From: Isoetes engelmannii
Taxonomy: Eukaryota; Streptophyta; Lycopodiopsida; Isoetales; Isoetaceae
Length of the DNA stretch: 23,246 nucleotides
Direction: 5' to 3'
Assembly (NCBI GenBank): GCA_011763485.2
Contig: JAANSK020250162.1
Location: 1-23,246 of the forward strand
The notes beneath the pieces were generated by a model. That model had not been told where the DNA came from. It ran no database searches and saw only the letters and a list, made by a program, of their open reading frames with translations. Positions 9,638 to 19,451 of this stretch are shown piece by piece (positions within the stretch are counted from its first letter, which is position 1; the number at the start of each line of letters is the position of its first letter). A program made the position numbers and the translations under genes.

Positions 9638-11586
9638 ATGGGCGCCGGAAGGCTATGCGCCATCTTGGGTCGAGCTTGGAGACTTGGAAATGCTGCTGCT
9701 GGAGCTGCTAGCGGTTTACATAATCAATGTAAGTCACGAACTCCATGCCTGCTTGCTCCAGTTAAGCAGTCGTTTAGAATCATTTCCTCACAGTCTCTCA
9801 GACAATCTGAAGCTATATTAGGGATGCCTATGCCCATAGCTGGTTCAAAGAAAGAAGATGAAGGCATTGATGATGATGAGCTGGAAGCTTATGGAGATGA
9901 ACCAGGCATAATCCAGGGTGTAGAACTGGAGGATCAAGGAGTCTTGGCCAGCATTTTGGGCACTGCAGCTAGAAAAGCAGGCAAGTCTAGTGATCCTATA
10001 GTTGATACTAGGATTGCAAATGGGTTATGGAAAAGATTAGGACCTCTGAAATTCCGACATGCTGCGCGGTCTGTTTCTATAATCAATCATTGGATCGCTG
10101 AAGGTCATGAACTTACAAAGGGAGCTTTGATTATTATCCTTGTTAGGATGCGGCGGAGACGGAGGTATGAACAAGCCCTCAAGGTGATGGCCATGTCTTT
10201 GTTTCAGGTTTTCTTGTTTCATGCTCTATTCAGTTTGATGCATGGTATTACAGATTTTCAAGTTCTGCATTGTCAGTCTCTTAAGGAACTTGTTTGCAGA
10301 TTATGGAGTGGATGCAGAAATCAAAGTTCATTGAATACGACGAGAGGGATGCTGTTCATCATCTAGATTTGATAACAAGAATAGGGAAAATTGCACTCGC
10401 CTTGAATAAGTTGGAAACCTTGCTACCAGAACAGAAAACTGAAGTGGCTTATAATGTCATCCTTTCAGCATTTCTGCGAGAGGATAAGGTGGAGCTTGCT
10501 GAGAAATTTCTGAGAGACATGAAAAGATTGGGAGTGATCAAAACACATACTCCGTTCAATCTGCTAATCACTCTTTATAATCGTAAAGAATTGCAAGAGA
10601 GAATTCCTTCTGTCCTTGAAGATGCAAAAACTCTCGGCATTGATCCTGACATATGCACTTACAATATACTTATGGGCGTCAAGTGTAAATCTGGGGATAT
10701 CAAAGAGGTTGAGAAATTCTATGATGAACTGATTTCAATGGGCGTGAAACCTATACATACAACATGTGCCATGTTGGCTCATGCTTATATTAAGGCTAAT
10801 ATGCCGGAAAAGGCAGTGCCAATTCTTCAGGAAATTGAAATGAAAGCAAATAGTGGATATTTTAGGAAGCATAGGATGACATATGAGGTTTTAATGACAA
10901 TGTATGGGGCTCTGAAGAAAGCTGATCAGGTTGAGAGGATTTGGAACTTTTTGTGTGAGAGAAGGTGGATCACAAACTACAGTCACATTTCTTACCTCGA
11001 ATCCTTGGGTAATGCAGGTGCTGTTGCAAAAGCAGAGGAACATTTTAAGACACTAGATGTATCAAATAATCCTTCTCTTACCAGCCATGTTGATTTAATT
11101 GTCAATGCACTGCTTGGAGTATACACAAAGCAGCCATTGGTATACAGGGCAGAAGTTTTTGCAAGTCGCATGTACCAGCAATTTCGGATTGAACCAGATG
11201 GCTCCACATATCACCACCTTATACGGATGTATGTCAATGCTGGTAATCTTGATAAGTCCCTGGAGACTTTTAGGAAAGCTCAACTGGAAGGTTGTAGAAG
11301 TAGGCGTTGGAAGCCGTGGACAGCATCATTTAAACTGGTACTTGATTTGCTTGTTGAAGCAGGAGATGTCTCTACAGCTGAGGAACTTTTTGCTTCATGG
11401 AGAAGAGATAAGTGCAAGATGAATATTCAAATTTACAATGCTTTACTTAATGTATACATAAAGGCTGGGAAACCAGCGCCGCCAGACATTATGCAAAGGA
11501 TTAAAGATGAAGATCTGGTACCGAATCAGAAAATGCAGGAGCTCCTTTCTCAATTAAAAACAGTGAAAAGGTGCTTATCAAGTTAG
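9638..11586 (+). CDS. P-class pentatricopeptide repeat protein (mitochondrial type), one intron
   Basis: Exon 1 (9638-10183, 182 codons) starts at ATG. It begins with an Arg/Ala-rich, acid-poor leader typical of organelle targeting (residues 1 to ~60) and an acidic patch (~72-98). The conserved block WKRLGPLKFRHA ... NHWIAEGHELTK ... VRMRRRRRYEQALK follows (residues 131-182). The intron is 10184-10299 (116 nt, AAG|GTGATG to TTTGCAG|ATT, phase 0). Exon 2 (10300-11586, 428 codons plus TAG) continues IMEWMQKSKF and carries about ten PPR motifs (for example YNVILSAFL, YNILMGVKC, YEVLMTMYG, YHHLIRMYV, YNALLNVYI). The total is 610 aa. The layout matches the plant family of short P-class PPR proteins usually annotated as mitochondrial (At1g02150/At1g60770-like). 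Such proteins bind organellar RNA and affect its stability, processing or translation. The frame is intact. An inverted partial copy lies 1 kb downstream. Confidence 0.9.
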
Positions 11587-12555
11587 ACCTGCAGATTGTA
11601 TTTGTGAAGCGCACCAAAGACTTTTGAGAATACAAGTTTGAGCAGTTTAGCATTGCTGAAAAGGTCTATGTGCATCAAGACTTAGAGAGGGCACATCTTT
11701 CTAAACGTGACATGCATCAGTGCATTGATAGCAACTTCTGAATGTCTTGTTGAGAGGACATTCATGAGATGTCCCAGTGCTCCTCCATACTCTCACTCAT
11801 TGTTGATCATCATACGAGGATGGTTGGTCTAGATATAAGAATTCTACTAAAGGGAAACCCTGTTATTGTCACCTTATACATGACACTCGAAAAAACCTAC
11901 AAAAACACCTAGTATTTATCCCATCTTTGCACAAGTTTTCTATTCATGGCTATGTTATTTTCAGAAAGTTTGCCCAATTGGTTGTTAAGCGAGGCATATC
12001 TATATTTGGTATGTATTTGAATATGTTTAGTATGTAGTTGCAACCGTAGGAAAAATGATGCTGGCAGTGGCAGCCTTATTTTTTGCAAGGCTTTTGTAAA
12101 AGTGGACATAACAAAGCAATGTTGGTGTGGTCTTGGCCAAACTTATAACCTGCATTAGCAGATTCATTCTCCGTGGTTTCTCTCTTATTTTTTGCAAGGC
12201 TATTGTAAAAGTGGACCCAACAAAGCAACGTTGGTGTGGTCTTGATCAAACTTATAACCTGCATTAGCAGATTCATTCTCTGTGGTTTCTCTCCAATCTA
12301 TCTCTTGTTAAAAGAATCCTTGATCCCATCGATATGGAGTAGCATTGATAAGGAGTAGGACTGAATAATTCTATTGGAGTGATTGCGGAGCCAATGCTTC
12401 GGGAAGCTGAAAATAAGTGAATAGGTCAGCACAACCAACAGACTTAGTTGTAGTTGATGTAACTGGACATCCAAAGTGTCTATCCCTGCCTCTGGCTCTT
12501 TGGCTTTGCTTTTTGCTGCATTGATGTTTTTCTTCTTTGGCGAGGCTTTCCTTTT
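11587..12555. other. 3' flank of the P-class PPR gene, noncoding
   Basis: It holds the presumed 3' UTR of the PPR gene and then intergenic sequence. Apart from the 109-bp tandem duplication listed separately, no gene is supported on either strand. No clear AATAAA signal was seen close to the stop. Confidence 0.5.
12075..12292 (+). repeat. 109-bp tandem duplication
   Basis: Two units, 12075-12183 and 12184-12292, are aligned base for base with only a handful of substitutions. Both contain CTTATTTTTTGCAAGGC, then GTAAAAGTGGAC, AACTTATAACCTGCATTAG and GTGGTTTCTCT. The high identity indicates a recent duplication. Unequal exchange or replication slippage is the likely cause. There is no coding role. 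Confidence 0.95.
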
Positions 12556-13109
12556 GTTTCCAACTTATTCATGGTGAGTGCAATTTTCCCTATCCTCGTT
12601 ATCAAATTTAGATGATGCACAGCATCCCCTAGTCATGTGAACTTTGATTTCTGCATCCACTCCATAGTCTGCAAACAAGTTTCTTAACAGACTTATAATG
12701 CAGAATTTGGAATCTTAATACTTTTCATCAAACTGCATCAGAGCATGGTATAAGAAAACCGCAAGCAAGGCCATGGCCATCACATTCAGGGCTTGTTTTA
12801 CCTCCGTCTCCGCCGCAGCCAAACAAGAATAATGATCAAAGCTCCTCTGGTAAGCTCATGGCCTTCCGCGATTCAATGATTAATCGTAGAAATAGACTGC
12901 GCAATATGCTCGAACTTAAGAGATCCTGATGTTTTTACAATCTATTGCAATCCTAGTACCAAACTATAGGATCATTATCCTCGTACCAAACTATAGGATC
13001 ATTAGACTGGTTGTCTTTCTAGCTGCAGTGCCCAAAACGCTGGCAAGGCTCCTTGTTCCTCCAGTTCTACACCCTGGATTATGCCTGGGTCATCTCCATA
13101 AGCTTCCAA
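12556..13109 (-). pseudogene. Inverted, intron-containing partial copy of the P-class PPR gene
   Basis: Read on the minus strand, this segment aligns with plus-strand 9882 to about 10416 of the PPR gene. It starts at TGGAAGCTTATGGAGATGA, runs through GGTGTAGAACTGGAGGA, GGAGCTTTGAT, the GCGGCGGAGACGGAGGTA block, the intron (GTGATGGCCATG to TTTGCAG) and TATGGAGTGGATGCAGAAAT, and ends at AATAAGTTGGAAAC. By eye it is roughly 85-90% identical, with indels, and codes for nothing. Because the intron is kept, it arose by DNA duplication and inversion, not by retroposition of mRNA. Its left breakpoint (exon 1 side) is 16 bp beyond the stop codon of the TPR-CHAT gene. It can also be read as the far arm of a large imperfect inverted repeat with the live PPR gene. 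Confidence 0.92.
12952..13005 (+). repeat. 27-bp tandem duplication inside the PPR pseudo-copy
   Basis: Units 12952-12978 and 12979-13005 share ACCAAACTATAGGATCATTA. The parent gene has a single copy of the corresponding sequence (near 10000), so the duplication arose in the pseudo-copy after it formed. Confidence 0.85.
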
Positions 13110-13125
13110 CTTGCACATATGCGAG

Positions 13126-16100
13126 TCATCCAATATTTAACACATGTTTCATATGTACATGAGAAAACTGGAAGGATGGACTTCCAGATATAAAGAAAGG
13201 CGCCCAATGAATAGGTTGATACCTAGGTTTCTTTGCATTGTCCATTTCCTCTATCATCGATATCATAGTTTTTCTAAGAGCCGATGCTAGTTGAAAGTCA
13301 TTCTGAATGTTGGTGTAAAACCTTTTCATGAACTCTCCGGTTGTTTCATCCTCAACATCCCAAGTAGAAGCCACAACTGTAGGAACCCCTGCCAAGTGCA
13401 AGGAACGCGTCAAACCCAATGTTCCTTCAGCACATAATTGTCCTTTCCCAGAACTACATGCACTCGAAACCGTTACCACTGCTTTTAATTGATCTCCACT
13501 AGCTATTTTCTCTGCCGTGAGAAGATCCTTTGCAGGCATTGTTCCAGCATTTTTTATGTCCCTGCAATCATCATATGAATTTCTTGATAGCACCAATGCC
13601 GCGTCCTTGCAAGCAATATCTGGTACTTCAACCCTTGATAGCATTAATGCTCCATTTGGAACCTTACCTTTAAATGTGGCATGACAAGACATGTGAATCC
13701 AGAAACTTGTATGAAAGAAACTTGAGACAGCCTGTGTTGTAGCTTGCTCTTTCATCAATAAATTGGTATTCATGCCGACACCCTTGAGAATGTTGGTTAC
13801 TAGTTCTGCTTCCTAACCTGCACCATCTAAATCATCCGTTGGATTTCCTACCACAAGCGCACTATGATTCTTGCTCATCTGTATCAAGTGTTGTCTCCTC
13901 ATTTCACAATGCTTGAACAACCTCAAAGATGATATAATAGAAATTTCATATTTTTGAATTAAGAATTGTCCATCATCATCGTCTATAAGTGCTGCGAAAG
14001 GTATTAAAGAAATTTCCTGAATCAAAAGCAGGAGCAAATCACAATTGATGATAACATGAGAATTTGCAAACATATTGAGATTGCCATGCTTACCCCATTT
14101 GGAACTATGATTATTTTCTTTATTTTTGCCTGCTCCAATCTTTCTTTGAAAGGTCTAATGCAAATATTGAATAAGTATCTCAAATATGTTTCCCAACCAT
14201 CGGCATCCTTCTTGAGAATGAAGTCTGTAGCTTCTGGCAGTCCTGGGACATCAGAAGGATAGTCTTTTTCCAGAGTATTCAGGGTTACATTCACAATTGG
14301 TTCTTCGCTAGCATGAAAAAAATAGGTGAAAAATGCACGACCAATAATTGTAAATATGATAAACACTGTATCTTGGCCAACAAGGGAGCAAATAGACTGG
14401 AGCTCAGACCATGCTTTGTCATCCTCCTTATCAAAATCGGACAAGTTGTGAAGATAAGCATCCTGATGCAATCTATTTTGAATCCCATATAAGAGATCAC
14501 GAGCCCGTTCTCGTTCGGCCCATATGAGTGCATCTTTTACTTGATTCCCCTCCAAGACACAAGAAGTTGATTCGATGTTATCCAAGGACATTTCCACCAT
14601 AATAGAAGGGGGCGATAACATTATGGGGTGGTATAAAATGGATGCTTGCATTTGAACAAAGCAGGCCTTCATTGTGTCTAAATAACATATGCGCCCTAGG
14701 CTGTGATACTCAAAATTTTCTTCAATGTCCATAAACATCCCAAAACACACTTGCAATTTCTTAAATGCCTTGTCGTATTTACGCATGGAGAAGTACAAAT
14801 TCGCCTGCATCCTTATTATGGTCAATAGATCCCGATTTTTTGGCTCTGCGCCCACGAGTTTCTCTGCCTCAAGAAAAAAGCTTTCGATTATGTCTTCGTT
14901 CTGGCAACAGCGATGTGCAATTTCAGCTCTGAACATTAAAGCTCGAGCATATAATGCATCTTCATGAGACCTCTTCGAAATCTCAAGTAACTTCGATGCA
15001 ACTATCTCTGCTTTGTCAAAATTGCTATTTTTCAAGTGCATTTCTCCTTGGACAAGCAGAAGCCCATAGGTATGTATTTCCATAACCGATTTCACTGCAC
15101 CATCACCAAAAGATGGATTCAACATTCCGACGATTTGTTTTGCTCGACGTTGGAGTTCCCATTCTCCACATTTTTTTGGGTTTGCATGGACACGGACTGT
15201 ACTGGATCTAGCATCTGCAATTGCTCCTATGGTGAGGTATTGTGCAAGTGAGACGGGAACCCAAACTCCAGAAATATCATCTTTTATTTCCTCAAATACG
15301 ACACTTCCAAGAATAGCAATTGCTTGTCGATAGGCCTGTATAGATTCGTCAAAATTTCCCATAAATTCAGCAATGGTTCCCTGACAATGAAAACTCAAGC
15401 CTTCTGCTAAACTATTATCACAGTCCACAAGTGTGAGTTCTTTTTGAACACTTATTGCCTCTATAAACTGAGTAGTTCGACATAAAGCAACGCAAAGAAG
15501 ATAGAGTGCATAAACCTTAGCACCTTTCCATGTTGTAGCCTCTGCCTCCTGTAACTGTATCATGCGTTTCCTGCTTTCTTCAACATAGTTAACTCTTCGA
15601 GAATAAATATTAGCTAATTCCAAGCTTGCCAGATATCTGACTTTGATCGAGTTTCCAAGCAGACTTTGCTCAAACATATTTGTTGCAGCTTCAAAATTTT
15701 CTTGGAATGCCAGAAGCTCTCCTACATAGTATGAGGCCCATGCTTTGCTTTCCTCTGTTTCTATTCTGCATTTGATCTTCAAGCACTGCATGATTCTTTC
15801 AAGAACTGGGTTTGGGTCTTGAATTGCCCATGAATGACCTTCATTGCATTCAACCCATGAAACCAAAAACATCTGAATTGCTCCCTCCACAAGTTCCACA
15901 TCCCTGCCTGGAATTAGACACTGATACTGATGGCGTATAATGCTTTTATCAAATTCTTCATCCTCTTCTTTCAAAATGGCAAGCAATTGTAGCGCATTTG
16001 CCTCAACTTCTACTTCCCCAAAAACTCCTCCTCCTTGTTCTGCTTTTTCTATTTGGCTAATGGCTTGGGAAATTGCTGACATATGCAAGGGCTCAAATAC

Positions 16101-16949
16101 CCCAGAAATCTTTATGTGTACAAGTATATCAATTGCATTGCTATTGGCATCTATGCATTTCGTGAAATTGCCCATCACATGAGCAATCTGCCCTTGGAGA
16201 TGAAAACTTAAACCCACGGTAAAAGGATCGTGGCAACCTAGTGTTTCCAGCTCTCCTTGAATTTGTATTGCCTCTTCAAACTGACCACACAGGCATAAAG
16301 CACCACAAAGATTAAAAAATGCACATACCTTAGCGCGCTTCCATCCCGTACCTTCTGCCTCCTGTAGTTGAATCCTATAGCACCTTATTTCTTGAAGAGG
16401 CTTCATTACCATGCTGTAGAATTCCCCTAACTTCCAGCTCGCCAGATACCTGAGCTTGCATGACTTCCCTTGAGCCAGGCTTTGCTCAAAATGCTCTATA
16501 ACTTCAAGCAGATATTCTCTATGGATTTTATTTGATCCCAAATGCTCCTCCAGATTTATTTCCTCCAACAGAATTTTTGCATGCTCTCTCATTTTATCTG
16601 CACGACATGAAAACAATGCTTTAGCTTCTCCTAGACTGTTCCCATCCCCTTGGATTTTATCTTCTTTCCCATATTCTTGGTCTATTTGCTCTTGGTTGAG
16701 AAAGACAAAATAGGAAGTCCATGCTTTAACTTCTCCTACATAATAAGAGGCCCATGCTTTACTTTCCTTTGCTTCAACTCCACATTTGGTTTGTAAGCAT
16801 TCAACTATCATGTCATAGCTGCCCCTGTAATAAGATTCTGGCCCAATGCAAAATAATGGGTCCAAAAGTTTCTCATCATCTTCAGTAGCAACCAACTGCT
16901 GATGGAGCATGATGCCTTTATCAAACTCATTCTCCTCTTGTGATGCCAT
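13126..16949 (-). CDS. TPR-rich protein with C-terminal CHAT (caspase-like) domain; one in-frame TAG
   Basis: The ATG at 16949 follows a nearby in-frame stop. Exon 1 (14094-16949, 952 codons) is almost all helical repeat of TPR type and ends in the CHAT entry motifs AERERARDLLYG (residues 810-821) and KKIIIVPNG. The intron is 14017-14093 (77 nt, GGG|GTAAGC to TTCAG|GAA, phase 0). Exon 2 (13126-14016) gives EISLIPFAALID, ALVVGNPTDDLDGAG, a TAG (13813-13815), then in the same frame EAELVTNIL, IHMSCHA, VSSACSSGKG, GLTRSLHLAGVPTVVASTWD and WAPFFISG. The presumed CHAT catalytic His (13681-13683) and Cys (13456-13458) are present. CHAT proteases pair with TPRs in bacterial and eukaryotic proteins and cleave specific partners; substrates in plants are not known to me. 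The TAG would remove the dyad unless the gene is a pseudogene, is read through, or the base is an error. I could not remove it with a plausible intron. Confidence 0.8.
15257..16937 (-). repeat. Internal duplication of a ~240-285-residue TPR module within the CHAT protein
   Basis: Residues about 5-289 and 329-565 of the protein are two copies of one module. Matching pairs are EENEFDKGIMLHQ and EDEEFDKSIIRHQ; ESKAWASYYVGE in both; KLRYLASWKLGEFYS and KVRYLASLELANIYS; RIQLQEAEGTGWKRAKV and MIQLQEAEATTWKGAKV; VGLSFHLQGQIAHVMGNF and EGLSFHCQGTIAEFMGNF; ISGVFEP and ISGVWVP. The first copy carries an extra ~70 residues after SYYVGE that begin with a partial repeat of the same words (KAWTSYFVF). The divergence points to an old duplication kept in frame. 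Confidence 0.88.
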
Positions 16950-17344
16950 TGGAGCTTGTACAAATCAAATTCCACCTGCCCCTTAAATTTCAAGAGTAAA
17001 CTGCCTTATTGTCCTTCTGGTTTTACGTTGTTCAGCATGAATTTCTTAGATGCTGCTCTTGCAGTAGGCAATTATGCTCTAAAATTCACAATGTCAAACA
17101 CCTTAGATATCTAATGTCGCTTTAAATTCTTGCTTTAACAATGAATTTCAACGGTTGCCTACCAAGCCAAAATTGTGGAGCTTTCGAGGGCCCTTCCCGA
17201 AACAGCCGATTTCTGCGTCATAACCGCGTTGAAAACGCATGCTACAATTGGCTCGAAAGGACAGGGTTTGAAATTGGCTGGGGGCCCCTGAAAATCCGGC
17301 AACTCTCCAAAATCCTGGGGACTTCAATAATACCCCCAGTGGGA
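16950..17344. other. Upstream region of the TPR-CHAT gene
   Basis: This 395-bp stretch lies between the CHAT start codon (minus strand) and the first LINE homology (plus strand). It must hold the CHAT promoter and 5' UTR unless these were displaced by the LINE. The part at 17150-17340 is more GC-rich than its surroundings. The 86-codon frame across it shows no known domain. Confidence 0.4.
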
Positions 17345-19420
17345 CATGAAGTTAGGGAATCACATCAACATGACTGTTGCATAAAGAACAAGTTGGAATG
17401 ATCTTCTTGCCACGAACATGTTTTATTATATCCCTTGCTCTAACATGAAATTTTCTTGGTCTAATAAAAGGAAAGGGAATGACAAAACTTTCTGTAACTT
17501 GGATAGGGTCTATATCTCTAGCTCTACTTCCACTTTGGATAACTATATTGTGACTGGAGATGTTGGTGCAACCCTCTCTGACCACCAACCTTTGATTGTG
17601 GATCTTAAGGACTACTCTTTGCCTAAAAATGGTAGCAAAACCTGTTTCAAGTTCAATGCTTCTCTTCTCAACAGCTCCAAGTTTTGTAGTGATTTTAAAG
17701 CTTTCTATCAAAGCCTGCCCGATCTCAAATCTCACCACTCTATGGCTAATTTCTATGACAAACTTAAGAAGTGCAAAACATGGATCAAACAATGGGGAAA
17801 GAACATGAAAGCTGAGAGAGATGCAATGAAAAATCAGTTGTATGATAGGATTAAGTTGTGCAGACAACAGATCCATCTTGATCCTAATTGTCTTAACCTT
17901 CATTCGGAAGAAAACCGTTTGGAGCTAGAAATTAGACAAGTTGAGGAGTATCAAGCTAGAGGCCTAGCTTTAAAAGCCAAGATAACGTTTGCCAAGGAGT
18001 TAGATAACTCCTCTTCCTTCTTTTTCAAAAAGGCTAAGCAGAGGCTTTTAAACAATGCTATCACCCAAATTCAGGATGACAATGGATGCACTATCCAAGA
18101 TGACAACTCCATTAAGAATTTTGTGCTATCCAAATACAGGAACCTATTCAAGGCTGACATGGAAAGTCCAGGAGATGATTGATGCTCAATTTCAGATTTT
18201 CAGCATTCCCAAACAATGAATGATAGTGTCCACCTGTCCCAATGAGAATGAGATATTTAAGACCTTAGCAAAAATGAAGCATGGAAAGGCACCTGGTCCA
18301 GATGGCCTGCCACCTGAATTCTATCTAGAATTCTGGAATTGTATGAAGAAAGACATTACTCGTTTTGTTAGAGGCTACTGGCACCACTTCGAACTTCATC
18401 CTGCTTACACCTCAAGTCTCATTTCATTGATACCCAAGAAGTCTAATCCTATGTCAATTAGTGAGTGGAGGCCTATTTCTCTTACAAACACTACCTACAA
18501 GATAGTGGCAAAGATCATTGCAGATAAAATTAAGGACCACCTTCAGAAGAAAATCTCTAGTTGCCAATCTGCTTTTTTTGCTCAAAAGGTTTATTCTTGA
18601 CAATTATGTTACTACTAATGAGGCTTTGCATTGGAATCGCCTCTCCAACCAGAATTGCCTCCTTCTTAAGCTGGACTTCAAGAGAGCATATGATTGCATC
18701 AATTGAAACTTCTTAAAGCATGCAATGGATTATACTGGTATCCACCTTGAGATGATTCAAAGGATTCTTGGTCTTAACAACAATGCCTACTCATCCATCT
18801 CAATTAATGGGTCACCTACAGATTTCTTTGCAGTTCAGAAAGGTGTCAGACAAGGTTGCCCTTTGGCACCTTACCTTTTCTTAACAGTTGCAGAGGTTTT
18901 GGCTAGGCTTGTCTTTTGCTTGCAAAGTTCGAATCAAGTTACTGGCTTGGTGATGCCTAACTCAAGTGAGCAGCTTACTATTCTCCAATATGCTGATGGC
19001 ACATTTATAGTGGCCAAGACAGATAACCAAATTCTTGAAAATCTTTTCTCATGCATTGATCTTTTTTGGAGTTGTTTCTGGAGTGTGCTTAAACCTGGAA
19101 AAGAGTTCTATCCTTTGGGACAACCCTGATCCTAACATTAATGTCAGGGGTGTTAAAATTGTCAGTCCTAGTGACACAATTACTCTTCTCGGTCTCCCCT
19201 TGGAACTAACAATACCACTAAAGGTGCATGGGATAATATTGTCAATAGAATTAAGAAGAAGGTGAGTGGAATTTCGAGGAATCTTACCACAGCTGGCAGA
19301 ATTATAGTGGCCAATTCCATTCTAGAAAGCACTCATGTTTACTTCTCGTCTGTCTGAAGAGGGATGCTGCCTAGTGGCATGACGTTAAAAATTCTTCTTC
19401 TTCTTCTTCTTCTTCTTCTT

Positions 19421-19451
<31 letters not shown>

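Noticed and set aside
12790-13160. A plus-strand 77-codon frame at 12929-13162
   Set aside because: It is antisense to the PPR pseudo-copy and its 27-bp duplication, not a gene.
17352-17903. A 183-codon open frame on the minus strand
   Set aside because: It is antisense to the endonuclease and linker of the plus-strand LINE, whose motifs (SNKRKG, LDRVYI, SDHQPL) identify the true strand.
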